Assembly: GCA_002205965.3 (NCBI GenBank)
Contig: NADL03000501.1
Coordinates: forward strand, 1,488,001 to 1,552,000
Direction of reading: 5' to 3'
From: Kappaphycus alvarezii
Lineage: Eukaryota; Rhodophyta; Florideophyceae; Gigartinales; Solieriaceae
DNA length: 64,000 nucleotides
Positions 52,935 through 64,000 of this stretch are shown here, piece by piece; the stretch's first letter is position 1, and each line of letters starts with the position of its first letter. The position numbers and the translations under genes are program-made. The notes under the pieces are model-generated. The model was not told the origin of the DNA and searched no databases. It worked only from the letters and a program-made list of their open reading frames with translations.

Positions 52935-54960
52935 AGTGGAGACTAGATCTGATCTACCAGAGGTGCAGGTAGTGTCCTTCAAAGCCAACTGGAGTGCAAA
53001 ATTACTTTTTGCCATGTTTTCACTCACAATTCTTCCGTTGAAACCCCTGTGAAGATAAGAACTATAGCGTTTCTAACACCTGTTTAGTTGTTACTCTCAA
53101 CAAAATAAGTTCATTTCGTGACACTGTTAGCTTGCAAAATGGCCTTTCGTTCTAAAAACTTGAGCTGTGCCCTTTATCTATGGTAGCTTTGTCAAGGAAG
53201 CTAGATTGAGTTAGGATCCATGTGCGCAAGGACGCATTATTTATATCAGCTGATCATTTTTCTTATAAGAAGTTAGACTTGCTAAACTAGGCATCCTTGT
53301 GAGGTAAGTGCTAAATTGCGCAACTCTCCTCCTCCATATTCTTTTGACACCCCTCCCAAATTCGTTATCAATCAATCATTTCTTGAACAGTGAAAACCCC
53401 CGGCTTTCTACTTGCACATTCCACATGTTTTAAGTAGGAATGCAAACCAGGCTACTAACAGATGTGATGTTGAATCAACTTTAGCCCATATATATGGCAA
53501 AAATTTCCACGGTACGGACAATATAACGAGCAGTGCACCTTCGAGGGTTATATAGAAATAAAACGTACAACAATGTTCTGCTAGATGTACTTACGGATCC
53601 CCCTACACCTTGATAGAAAAACCTGTCCATCAGTCTTCGGAAGCACTTTATAATCCGCTAATTTCAGTATTAGCGCATCTGCGTCTACAGGTATATTTAA
53701 AATACAGTGAAGCCCCTAAATCAACTTTATCAGTAGAAAATGTTAGGAAGAACTTATTACAGACCGGTTTCCGTATCGAAAATATTCCAAACTCTATGTG
53801 CTTTTATTTTCTGAAGGTAATTTTCGCCCTATCTCTGGATTAAACTGAAGATACCTCTACATATGGCACCCTTTTTTCTGGCCTTTAATTATCCACTACA
53901 GGTCCTGTATGTACCTGCATCCTCGAGATGGTCTTCAAATGTCGTGGAAGTGGAGCCATATGATTGAGAATTCATCGCAACGATCTCATGAGGGTCTCGT
54001 TTACCACTGATTTGATTTCGTATTGAGCGTTTGGAATCATCTGAATCGTTGGAGTTAACTTCTATAAGCTTTGACGCCGGAAGTATGGAAATGTTATTAT
54101 GATCAGATTTATCGCCATTTCTCCAGCTACTACACATTGTTGAATTCTCAAGCTATTTGCATAGATCAGTGACCATTTGATGCATGCTATGCTTACTAGA
54201 ACCTCTAATTCTGTCCAAATATTTTTGGTATGATCTAATTTGCTTTTTATCACATCTTTTGCGACAGTTTTTGGCGTAGTAGATTCCCAGATCCTTTTCA
54301 ATGCGTGAAGTCCTCTCTTGAAGTCAAGGTCTAAAGCGATTTAAGATTTATTTTCAAACGTCAGCGCTGACCTGAACTTTCCGTGCAGCATTTTGAGCAT
54401 AAATTTATGTATATATATTTTGATATGAAGTTATTGAGACTTTCTATATTCAACAATATTATTCCTTTAAATTTATATTTTTAATCTTCGTGTCGTGAGT
54501 CAGGTAGTTTAGGCAAGAAGAAGAGCATAGCTGAATTTTTTTAATCATCATTGATAAATTTTTTGTGTATATATATATGAGTTATAGATTAAGAAAAATG
54601 TGCTTCTTATCCTTAGAATGTAGTTTCCGGAAAAATGGAGTGTTTCCCATGAACCTTGCGAAATTTTCTCACAGTCTCTAAAGACTGGTGAGTAATAATC
54701 CATGAACTTAATCCAAAGCTATGTAAGTCCCCCGAAAAAGTTTTCTTAGAATCTTAATCTGTGTGGCGAATAGCGATGTCTTGACCCAACCCGACACCAT
54801 TGTTCCAAGCTTCACCATAACGTCTTTCCGGCTCTCAAGCCGGGATCGCTGAGCTTCGCAAGTCTTTAGAAACTTTAAGTGTACTGTCAAAAAGATGCAC
54901 GCTTTCTTAAACTCCTCGAACATGTTCATAAAGTGAACATACATCCTCTAAGTTAGTTTC
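52935..54960. other. AT-rich, no gene recognised
   Basis: Only short frames on both strands (for example 53610-53843 and the antisense 53889-54301), none recognised. Long A/T runs and TATATATA stretches around 54410-54580. Confidence 0.35.
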
Positions 54961-54980
54961 ATATTAATGCGAACTGCAGA

Positions 54981-55036
54981 ATGCGGCTGGATAGCGCATG
55001 ATCTCGCGACGAGAAAGCTCCAGATTTCGACTCTAG
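54981..55036 (+). other. tRNA-like degenerate sequence
   Basis: ATGCG/CGCAT can pair as a D-like stem around GCTGGATAG. A TCT/AGA anticodon-like stem follows, and then CCAGA TTTCGAC TCTAG as a T-arm with a TTCGA loop and one mismatch. No acceptor stem was found. It looks like a tRNA-derived relic, perhaps a SINE head, not a working tRNA gene. Confidence 0.25.
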
Positions 55037-57000
55037 CGCTAGGAAGTTGTAAGTTTTCAATTATGGAAATTGCAGTGGGATTCGTCAACGAATGAACATC
55101 TTTTCAGCTTCTTTTTACTAAGGTGTGATTCTATCATTGAGATACACACAAAAAACTTTTTTCTAACTCATTAGTGATACATTGTCTTGGTCGGAAATGC
55201 GTCGCCAGAACGTAAGCCGTTTTATTACGTCCCCCAATTCTCTTTCTTTGAAATTTTTTTGCCCAGGGCACGGACCTAAGAAGCCAATGCAGGTTATTTT
55301 TCTCGCGATTATGGTGATGTGGGACTTGAAGAGCAACTTTATCTATCCATGACCTGCAATTTCCGAATCCGACTGAACATCTTCATCTTGATAGCTTTCT
55401 CCTCCTTTGTAAATAACGTCATTCTGACTTCAACGGAACCTTGATTGAGTCGGGATCGGACATTGGACTTAGTCATGGGAACTCACTCAGCTTCTAAGAG
55501 AACCTTTTCTGATGTCGAACACCGTACATGCCCAGTGCAATGTCGTATAAATATTTTCTTTACTTCCCTCAAAATTATCAAATATAACTTCAATCGTTTC
55601 CTTTTACTATACGAACGCTCGCTGAGGATTTCCTCGTAGAAAATTCGACAACCAAGTCAATAATAATCAGAACAGATTAATACCAGATGGCTGCATATTC
55701 GATTAAGAGCAAAACTTCTGATCAGAAGCAAGTAAAGCTATTGTTATAGATCGATATGGCTTGAAATAAACTCTGTTCCCACGAAATAAATCTGGACAGT
55801 ACAACAGTTAGTTGGGAACCCATCAGACTAATAAATTTGTGATTGCCTCCAGTATCAGAATGGCAATTTTTACCTGCAAAGACTTCTATCCCTGTGAAAT
55901 TCTCCCTAACTAGGCTATATGACATCGACCATCTAAATATCACAGTATTTGGCACGAGATTTGATAACTGAATAGTTTTTATCTGAGGTGAGTAGATCGT
56001 TAACAGCTTCAACTGAACCGCGATACACCATATTGCCTGTATTACCATACTAGAAACACTCAAATAGAACGATAGTTCAAATAGAACGATAGTTCTATTA
56101 AAGACCGTAATTTAGACGAACTTAAGTACTTCCGGCGACTGTCATCCAGAGTTTAATACAAAATATTACATTTTTGCGGACTGAAAGTGGGTCTTTCACT
56201 TTATAGTTGCAGCTTGTCTACTTTATTGGTGTGTAATATGCCTACTTGTAGAAGTGGAGTATCCACTGTAAGGGCCGATCTGGTGGATAGTGTCCTTGTG
56301 CCATCTGACGCTGCACCACAACCATTTTTGGACACGGGTTTCGGCCAGAGCCCATTAGAGGCAAATGCAAGGTACCCTTCTTAATTTTATTCCTTTATTA
56401 TTTTTTACTTCATACCGTCTAGGGCTATTTTTACTACCTAGCCTACCCTAACTATCCTACTCCGGAAAGTAACAGAAACCACAGGCACTACCATCAAGGT
56501 TCTACTACACTCCTTCCTCACCCCCAACTGGCCCAAGGCTGGGCTCATTTTAGCAGATACCTGCAGTGTCTACTATTCTCTCTGCTCTACATGGATTTCT
56601 GCCTGTGGAGCAGACGCACAGGCACAAATTATTTCACGAAGACAGAGTCTGAGGGGGATTTGTCGCTTTAGGGCCGTCCAAAGGCATACGTACACACACT
56701 GATACACCAAAACCAGAAAACTTTTACACAAGAAACATCAAGAGGGAAAGATGCGATCTCGAACACCACCAAAGCGCCTCAAAAATATTGAAATACAACG
56801 CCATGAAAAAACCGAAAGCTCCAACATAATCTAGCAAGGTTTAATCAATGTAACACAGAAAGAGAAATAGGGCAAGCGTGTAGGGTTTATTAGGGATGTG
56901 GCCTAGGCGGAGGAAGAGGGGGGTGATGTAAGCTCTGGTATGAAGGACGGCTCTGTAGGTCAGAAATGTGCGGTGAAAGATCCAGGAGTGAAGGTCGGAG
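55037..57000. other. Unrecognised sequence with a less AT-rich patch
   Basis: No recognised gene. About 56190-56700 is visibly less AT-rich than its surroundings and carries a 65-codon frame (56187-56384) and polypyrimidine runs. Confidence 0.35.
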
Positions 57001-60000
57001 ACAACAGCATGGATGTGGGGGGTAAATAGTTTGTTAACAATGCAACTTTGTTAATTCCTTTGACCTGCTCAATCCCGCTCCTGATCCATCAGCCAATAAT
57101 TTTTTTATTCACGAGAAAAGCTAAGATTCCGTTGGCGGAGTCCGATAGAAGAAAAAGAGGAAAAAATGAGAACAATGAATCCAATGGGAGATGTAGACGG
57201 AGTACCACCTGCCACCACGGTCCTATTTATTGGTAAATTAAATGTTAATAACTATCAATAGCACAACGCATAAAATTAATTTAAATAAGAATTTTAACTA
57301 TGTCTAAGAGATTATAGAAAGAATTAAAATATCCTGTTTCATGCTTTAGTCTGACCATAGAGGATAAATACTCTGGAAAAATATATTGGTCTAAAATAAA
57401 TTATGAGGATAAACATAGCAGCTAAGGTGCTGATATGGACTTCAGAAGTTAGTAGACATAGTATCTGTACATAGGTATCATATTTTAACAATAATTCTAC
57501 ACGATAAATAAGTTGATGAATTCTACTTTCTACTCAATTTCCATCTCTCTCGAAACCGATAGGACTTATCCTGTGGTATTTATACGAAAAAGAAATTAAT
57601 GACAGTAAAAATCCAACCTTTTCGCATTCAGTCATTTAAACTCTCGTTAAATAATTCCAATATACGCTTTCTAAAATCATACACACCTCGAATTACGATA
57701 ATTGAATTATGTTTCTGAAGTAATTCACTAACTTTTCTATCGGGAATACATCCGTCGGTGGAATCCAAAGGCATAAAAAATAGAGAATTTTTTTCCATTC
57801 AATTAGTAAAGAAGAAAGAAGTCAGGTTCTTTTCTTTTCAAAAAAATCTCTATGCTACAATGCAGCGCAATTAAAGAAATAGTTTCATCCAAATTTAAGT
57901 GTCTTTTTTATTTTCCCTTTTGAATCTTTAACCACTGATTTCGCATTTGAATCTTTAACAACTTATTTTACCATTTCAGTCACAATTATTACATCTTTTG
58001 TAGTATTTTAATTTCTACAATCTTTCATAGCCGAGAACTGCGAAAACTGAATACCTACTATTCCATTCGTGGAGCTCGCGGGTCATATCGATAGAAGAAA
58101 TGTCTGGATGGAAAATTAAAGTCTACATCACTTCTACCAAAACTATTCTTAGGAAAAGAGAACAGAAAAATTTTGTATATGTTGAAATAAAATTATTTGG
58201 CCTTAGTAAATTTCATGAAATAACTTATAAAACATCGTAGAGGAGAAAAAATTTCAAACAATTAATTAGCTAAGTACTTCTTGAAGAACAAAAAATAAAA
58301 TATTTTATTAGAGCAGTTCTGGTAATTAAGTTTTTCTGTACTTTCATATATTATTTTTCTCAAAACAATTGAAAAAAACATTTGTAGTTATAATGGCAGT
58401 ATTTGTTAACATTTTATTGGCTTATGCAAATTTTCAAGTGCATATGAAAATGATTTGTCCCTCATTAGATCATCTTTTGCTTTTATCATCAAAAAAATAA
58501 ACACAAACTTTATTTTGAAAATATTTTTCACTTCATAAATCTATAAATTGACCAAAAATAGATCTGGTTAGGTCTAACATACTTTTCTTAAATTCATCAT
58601 ATATAACTCGCTAGGAATTTGTGATGAAACTAAGTATGTTAATGGTGAAAGAGACTTAGAAAAAACTTAATTAATGTCTCATTCAGCCCTGTTATGTTAC
58701 TTACGTCGACTGGGGCAATGTAATTTTTCTATCATTCAGCTTTCCAGATTTGATTCTGGTGATATTCAAATCTTCATGGCCTATATTCAAATCTCCATGG
58801 TCTTTTCAATTTAATTTTCTCCTGCCCTTTAAGTTATATTTGTTCAGCAAATGTTGAAAAGAGTAACGATTTGTATATCGTTCAAACCCAATCCGATACC
58901 ACATGTGTGTGGGAACGAGCTTCGCACATTTTAACCAAGGAAGTAAATTCTGAAATGGCTTTATTGGCATAAAATCGGAAACTACAAACTTAAGATTTTT
59001 CTGAGCTACTAAGCGCTTTAGTTATCCAAAAGAAATTACTGACGAGTCCTATTAGTATCTGTCAGAATTATTTTGCCTTTCAAAACTTTCGAATATGACA
59101 TTTCTATGAAAAAAATTGTTGTAAGTTTGTGACTGAGACCATCTGCAATATTTACCAGCAAAATTTTTCATGGTAAAGAGGACATTTTGGCCTTTTTTAA
59201 CTGAATTGAATGTCTTTTAGTTGTCTTTGTTCCAAATGTTGTGCCTTTTCCTTTTATTGAATTTACTCTAGTTGATTCCAGGCAACGTATAACATTTTTC
59301 GACGCTATTTCTGACTCAGTCGTTTTTTATTCCTATAAAGATAGATTTAGATTCCAAAAGGTAGATGTTTTAGTATATGAAATGTGCGCCAATACACTTG
59401 CATGATTTTCAATCATTCATAAAAATGACTTCATGTTCTTTTCTCTGATGCAAAAATTTTTCATTACATTATTCATATGGGTGGGTTAAAACGACAATCA
59501 TAACAGTACACATATGCCAAAGTGTCGTATAAGTCTTTCCAAGCACTGCATAAATAATTTCTTGAAGAAATATCTGTATTTTCCTACAAATACTTTTTTA
59601 TCGAAGAACTACTCGTATTGCTTATTTTATTACACTACGCAGTTATTCGTATTGTAGTTTATTCCATTTATTATATATTTTATCCATAATAAGATGATAT
59701 TTGAAGTGAATTCCTCTTAGTATCAATTTATCATGTGGCTCATTAGAATTATTTCATTCAAATTTAGATCCACTTGAAATGATCAACCCGCGAGTAATTT
59801 TCAAAGGATGGAAAGTCCTATGTGTTCTAGTAATTTTGCGGACAATCTTTTTTTCAAGCTACTAGACAAATGTATTTGACGAAACCTGTGTACTGTACTC
59901 TTTTCAGGTTCTTTTTCAAGTTCCAGTCCCTTTTAGCTCTTTAATTTTACTAACAAGCAGGGCTTCGGGTGGTTCGGAAGAATTTCGAATAGTACAAACA

Positions 60001-63000
60001 TCGTTGTGAATGAATTAGTGGCAACTATTCTTTCCCGTACACATTTTCAGCGAGTAGTACTTCCTAACTTTTGTCTATCAAGATCTAAAATTTTTTTCAA
60101 GAGTAAATCTAATTCATCCAGCTTGATTCAATCACAAGGAACTCAACTTGCGAAATATTCTTTTACAGGCATTCTTCACGCTATATTGTTCAATATAAAA
60201 ATTGGAATTGCTCTGAAATCGAAGTGAAAGCTGACAATACTGCTTTAATAGACAATAGGAGGTACTTGTCAATCTCCTCAACTATTGAAGTCCCATAAAA
60301 GTCCCAGAGCAAGTTAAAAAGTTCCAAGCTTCCCCTTTCTTGTCCAGTGGGGTGCAATGTACGGTAGAATAGGAGACCAGTGATTTCTTGGCCATTGGGA
60401 TACTATACAGTATCATTACTTCTATAGTTTAAGAAAACCTTTTTCTTGGTAACATGATATGAAATGCCTTCAATCTTGGTAATGAGATGAACAAAATACA
60501 AGTGAGTAGTTTATGGTGTTAAATGATAACTCCTTCACTTTAACTTGTCAACCATCTTTATGTATATGCGTCAAATTAGTTTTCCTAATAAACAACAAAG
60601 GGAATGTAATATTTTGTTTCCAAATAGTTCTGAATCTAAACGTATGATCATAAAATCTAAGTGAGCTATTGTCACTTTTCGTGTGCTATTATTCCTGATA
60701 CAGAATTTTTTGTCATTAAAAATCTTCATACGCCGTAAGTTCCAATTGATATTCTGCAGGAGGATCTCAGAACCCATTTCTACCTCTTCAAGCGACAATT
60801 ATCTGCATTAAGTATGAATGATACCCATGTAGTTTGTCCAGATATATGAATCTCTCATACATGTTCGGGTTTCAAGGGAACAACAAACGAAAGAACCTTT
60901 CAGTGGAATAAAACCAAAAAAATAGAAAAACACTTCGGACCCATCCAATTAAAAAAGAGGTAAACTATTATCCAACAAAAAATACACACATTTGCAAAAG
61001 AGTAAAGCAGTTATGGTTTCCTTTCAAGATATTAGACAGGCCGTCGAGTTGAAACAGTCTACAGTAGACTGCGTCAAGGGTTATATTGAGTATAGCTCCC
61101 TCCCTATGAATGAATTAAAGGCTATATTGCTTGAGAGCTTCCAATGCCTATGCTTTTCTCGGGACATATTGTGAGCAATCCATCGGTTATTAGCAAGTTG
61201 ATAGTATATCTCGTGGAAATTAATATTCAGGTGGTTTACCATGAATATTATGTGCTTTAAAAGACCTTTTTGTCAACTAGTCTTTGCAATAGTGAGATCA
61301 GCAAATTGTCGAGCCAAATTGATGAATATTTCAACCCCTTTGCCTCACCGACTGGATCGCTGTATAAACTACCTCCAAACCCCATACGTTCAACTCTTAT
61401 ATACATCTATCCCTCCGCATCGTCAGATGATAGGGTCTCACGCTACATTTCAATGGGCTACAGAAAAGAGAAAAGATTTTTTCTTGTAGCTTGACTGCAT
61501 ATTGGCACAAGTTCACTGCTGAATGCAAATATGCTTCAAAAAATGTATGCTCAATTACGAACAAAAGCTCAAGTACCTCCACCACCTCCTTACAGTAAAT
61601 TCGAAAAGGTTCTACACAACAAATGCCGAAGGTGTTTATGAGCATTATTCTCAAGCTGTAAAAGCGCTAGAACGTGAGTGAAGTTCAGTCGCCCCAAAAA
61701 TCGAATTGCTTCGTACCTTATAAATATTCTTATGAGCCAACAAATTGCTGCTTTGTGTATTTTTAATGATTACATCGAGAAAATCCGCGAGTTAATATCC
61801 AAGCTGACTATTCAGGCACCCCCATTGCCGTTCAGAAAGGCGTAAAATTTAATATCTTCGGTAAAATACAGTACTTTACTCTGAACAGTACTAAGCTCCG
61901 AAACATTGCACAGTACTGCACTTCACAGTACTGCATAGTACTGATACTGACTTTTGTGTCCGTCCAGATATACGATACCATTTCTCTGTATTACTTTATT
62001 GGGCCTACTGCGAAAAGGGCAGAACTTTCCCCCATATATATGCTCTAATTTCTCCTACATTTTGTTTAGATTTCGGAGTGTAAATTCGCCAACCAGAACT
62101 TGATACCACTAAATGCTTTCAGTGTAAGTTAAACGTAAAGCATAGTAAATGTGCGATTCGTAAATAATAAATTTGTATTTGGTTTTGAATAATGAATGTG
62201 GAATACCAGAATATGATTCGGAAAGATTATTAAATCGGAATTTCAGAGACTTTCTAGATATTTTAGTGAATTTAGAATCCGAATATAATTATTTCATGCA
62301 AAATATTTTGTTATCTATTCTTGCAAGAACAAATAACCTAAAAGATTTAAAATATGGTCTATTTTACGGCTGAAACCCCACCAGAAATTTTTAACTTTTT
62401 TATAGAAAATTCAGGGGGATTGGAAGCTTTGCCAAATTTTCGTCAAAAATCTTCCTTAATTACAATTTCTTTACTAACTTATTCCTAATTTTTACCGCAT
62501 TTGTATTTTCTGGGATTGAGATCAAAGGACACAAACTTGCCTGTTTTCATCGAGAAACAGGTCGTTCGATACGTTCAGACCTTATCGGAGATTTTTTCCC
62601 ACTATAAAAAGCACTAAATCGACCGCTTTTAATTTTTTATAGCACTAAAATAATGATTAAATTGGTCGGGAAATATTTTAAAAGGTTCAATTTAGTTATT
62701 TACACAGGAAACCACACTAAAAAGAGATCCTGTGGACAAAATCCTTCGGAGGGGTGAAATTTAATGTATAAAACAATTTTGAAAAAATGGTCTTTAGATC
62801 CTCCCTGTAATACTTCTCAATTTTATTACGATATCCGGTGTTACATTATATAAAATATTTTTAAGCTCACTTAATACCTTAATATTTGGTATTGTTGAAA
62901 TATACGGGATATATGTCGATACTCAAAGTTTTTGGTGTGAAAGAGATTTTAATAACGTTATCTGAGTGCTAAACTGTTAATTGTTTAAGTTGAAAGTCAT

Positions 63001-63360
63001 TGATCGAATCTTAGAAGATTTTTGAAATATAAATATGAAAAGAAATCTTTCCTTCTTGTAGATTGATAAAAATCACTCTAACGGTGCTGAAATGACTTCA
63101 TCCTACAATTTTACAATTTTACCGTATCAAACTTCGTTTTTCTGTTTTGAGACCAATAATGGAGAAACCTAACCATTATACTTCCTCAAGTCAGTTCACT
63201 CGTCACTTTCGTCTCTTCTTGGAGCTTTTTCCTTCGTTTTGTAACAAAAAATTGAGTAAAAATCAGCGACAAATGCAGCAAGGAATGATTCCTCCTCATC
63301 TGCTCTAATTATTGCTTGCTCAAGAGTGATTAGGGCTCAGAATAAGGAAATTGTACTAGA
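57001..63360. other. Strongly AT-rich, no gene recognised
   Basis: Longest frames are about 85 codons (60006-60227, 61241-61494 among them) with Ser/Asn/Lys/Ile-rich composition expected by chance. A cluster of TACAGTA/CAGTACT units lies at 61866-61932. No RNA gene or repeat array was recognised. Confidence 0.4.
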
Positions 63361-64000
63361 AAACTCCCCTCAACTCAACCTTGTATCACCCCCATTCAAC
63401 ACAGCTACTACAGGATGACCAAAGGAAGGATTAAGGACTTCACGAAGTCCGCATGCCGCATGAGAGCAACAAAATAGAGGCAAGCACTGGTACTCATCGG
63501 AACAAAACGTCAGATGAATCGAGGCACGGCATTGGCAAGATCTTGATCAGTTCTCGTCACCGCATACAAATTAACACAAGTACAACACGATTACATGCGA
63601 GCAGTACTCCGAAGTAGACGAATCAGCACCTCTTCCTTCGCGTTCAACTTTAATGGATTGAGCAATGGAGAGTGCTTGCAGCTGTTCAGGTTTGAGAAAA
63701 AAACATGTTGAATTGGTCACAAAAATAATTCCATGGCCGGCCAATCAAACAGCAACCAGAAGACACCGGTACTCAGTGGACCTCATATTGGTCACATGCG
63801 TGATACTGAGAAGACTTTCTAGCCCAACTCGCTGGTCGGATCTGGAATTACTGTTTGGACAGCACTGCTCTCAGCTGTCGGAAGTATTTTTTGAAGGAAT
63901 CGAGTGGCTTCTGACCACAAGAAGGCCTCCTTTAACAGTTGGATTAAGTGCTGAGTCCATTAATCGCCGCGCAAGGATATACGCTGAGTCAATTCGTTTA
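63361..64000. other. GC-richer right edge, no gene recognised
   Basis: Composition rises again and the sequence contains no long frame. A short inverted motif ACTTCACGAAGTCC lies at 63438. It may be the start of another element or gene region that continues beyond the window. Confidence 0.35.

Noticed and set aside
1-64000. CRISPR arrays, operons, bacterial ribosome binding sites
   Set aside because: None seen; gene structure and proteins are eukaryotic.

Overview
The window is nuclear DNA from a eukaryote, most likely a compact-genome alga. A red alga is my best guess, held with moderate confidence. Genes are intron-poor (only eL42 and E(z) show introns). A B-type, plant/alga-style cyclin-dependent kinase with a PPTTLRE helix and a tandem-repeat protein with a transit-peptide-like N-terminus point to Archaeplastida. 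Nothing looks prokaryotic.

Region 1 (about 1-31.4 kb) is gene-dense euchromatin. It holds a six-repeat putative organellar protein, ribosomal protein eL42, COP9 signalosome subunit 3, SEC63, casein kinase 2 beta, an E(z)-type H3K27 methyltransferase, a DSP-like phosphatase, a Brr6/Brl1-family nuclear-envelope protein, cytosolic HSP90, a PLP-fold protein lacking the catalytic lysine, a CDKB-like kinase (reading frame broken twice), the mitochondrial CDP-DAG synthase TAM41, and RTRAF. Several neighbours are divergent pairs. Their shared upstream gaps carry clusters of the heptamer TACAGTA/TACTGTA, which looks like a recurrent promoter or boundary element. Degenerate C-terminal fragments of a non-LTR retrotransposon sit at 1-2.4 kb and 12 kb.

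Region 2 (about 31.5-41 kb) is a mobile-element nest. It contains a decayed PIF/Harbinger transposase and a convergent Myb/SANT-like partner ORF. A structurally complete 5.5 kb Ty3/gypsy chromodomain LTR retrotransposon follows, with 5-bp target duplication CCGCA. It has split a 124-codon ORF that reads through cleanly when the insertion is ignored.

Region 3 (about 41-64 kb) becomes visibly AT-rich and has almost no intact ORFs. It holds transposon relics: a second DDE transposase (about 43.8-44.6 kb), and a longer decayed coding stretch (45.1-48.2 kb) ending in a recognisable YqaJ-type PD-(D/E)XK nuclease with stops. Short isolated open stretches and large areas without recognisable features make up the rest.

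The housekeeping genes span protein quality control (HSP90, SEC63, CSN3), cell-cycle and signalling control (CDKB, CK2 beta, DSP), chromatin silencing (E(z)), nuclear-envelope and RNA biology (Brr6, RTRAF) and mitochondrial lipid supply (TAM41). I see no evidence that they form one pathway.
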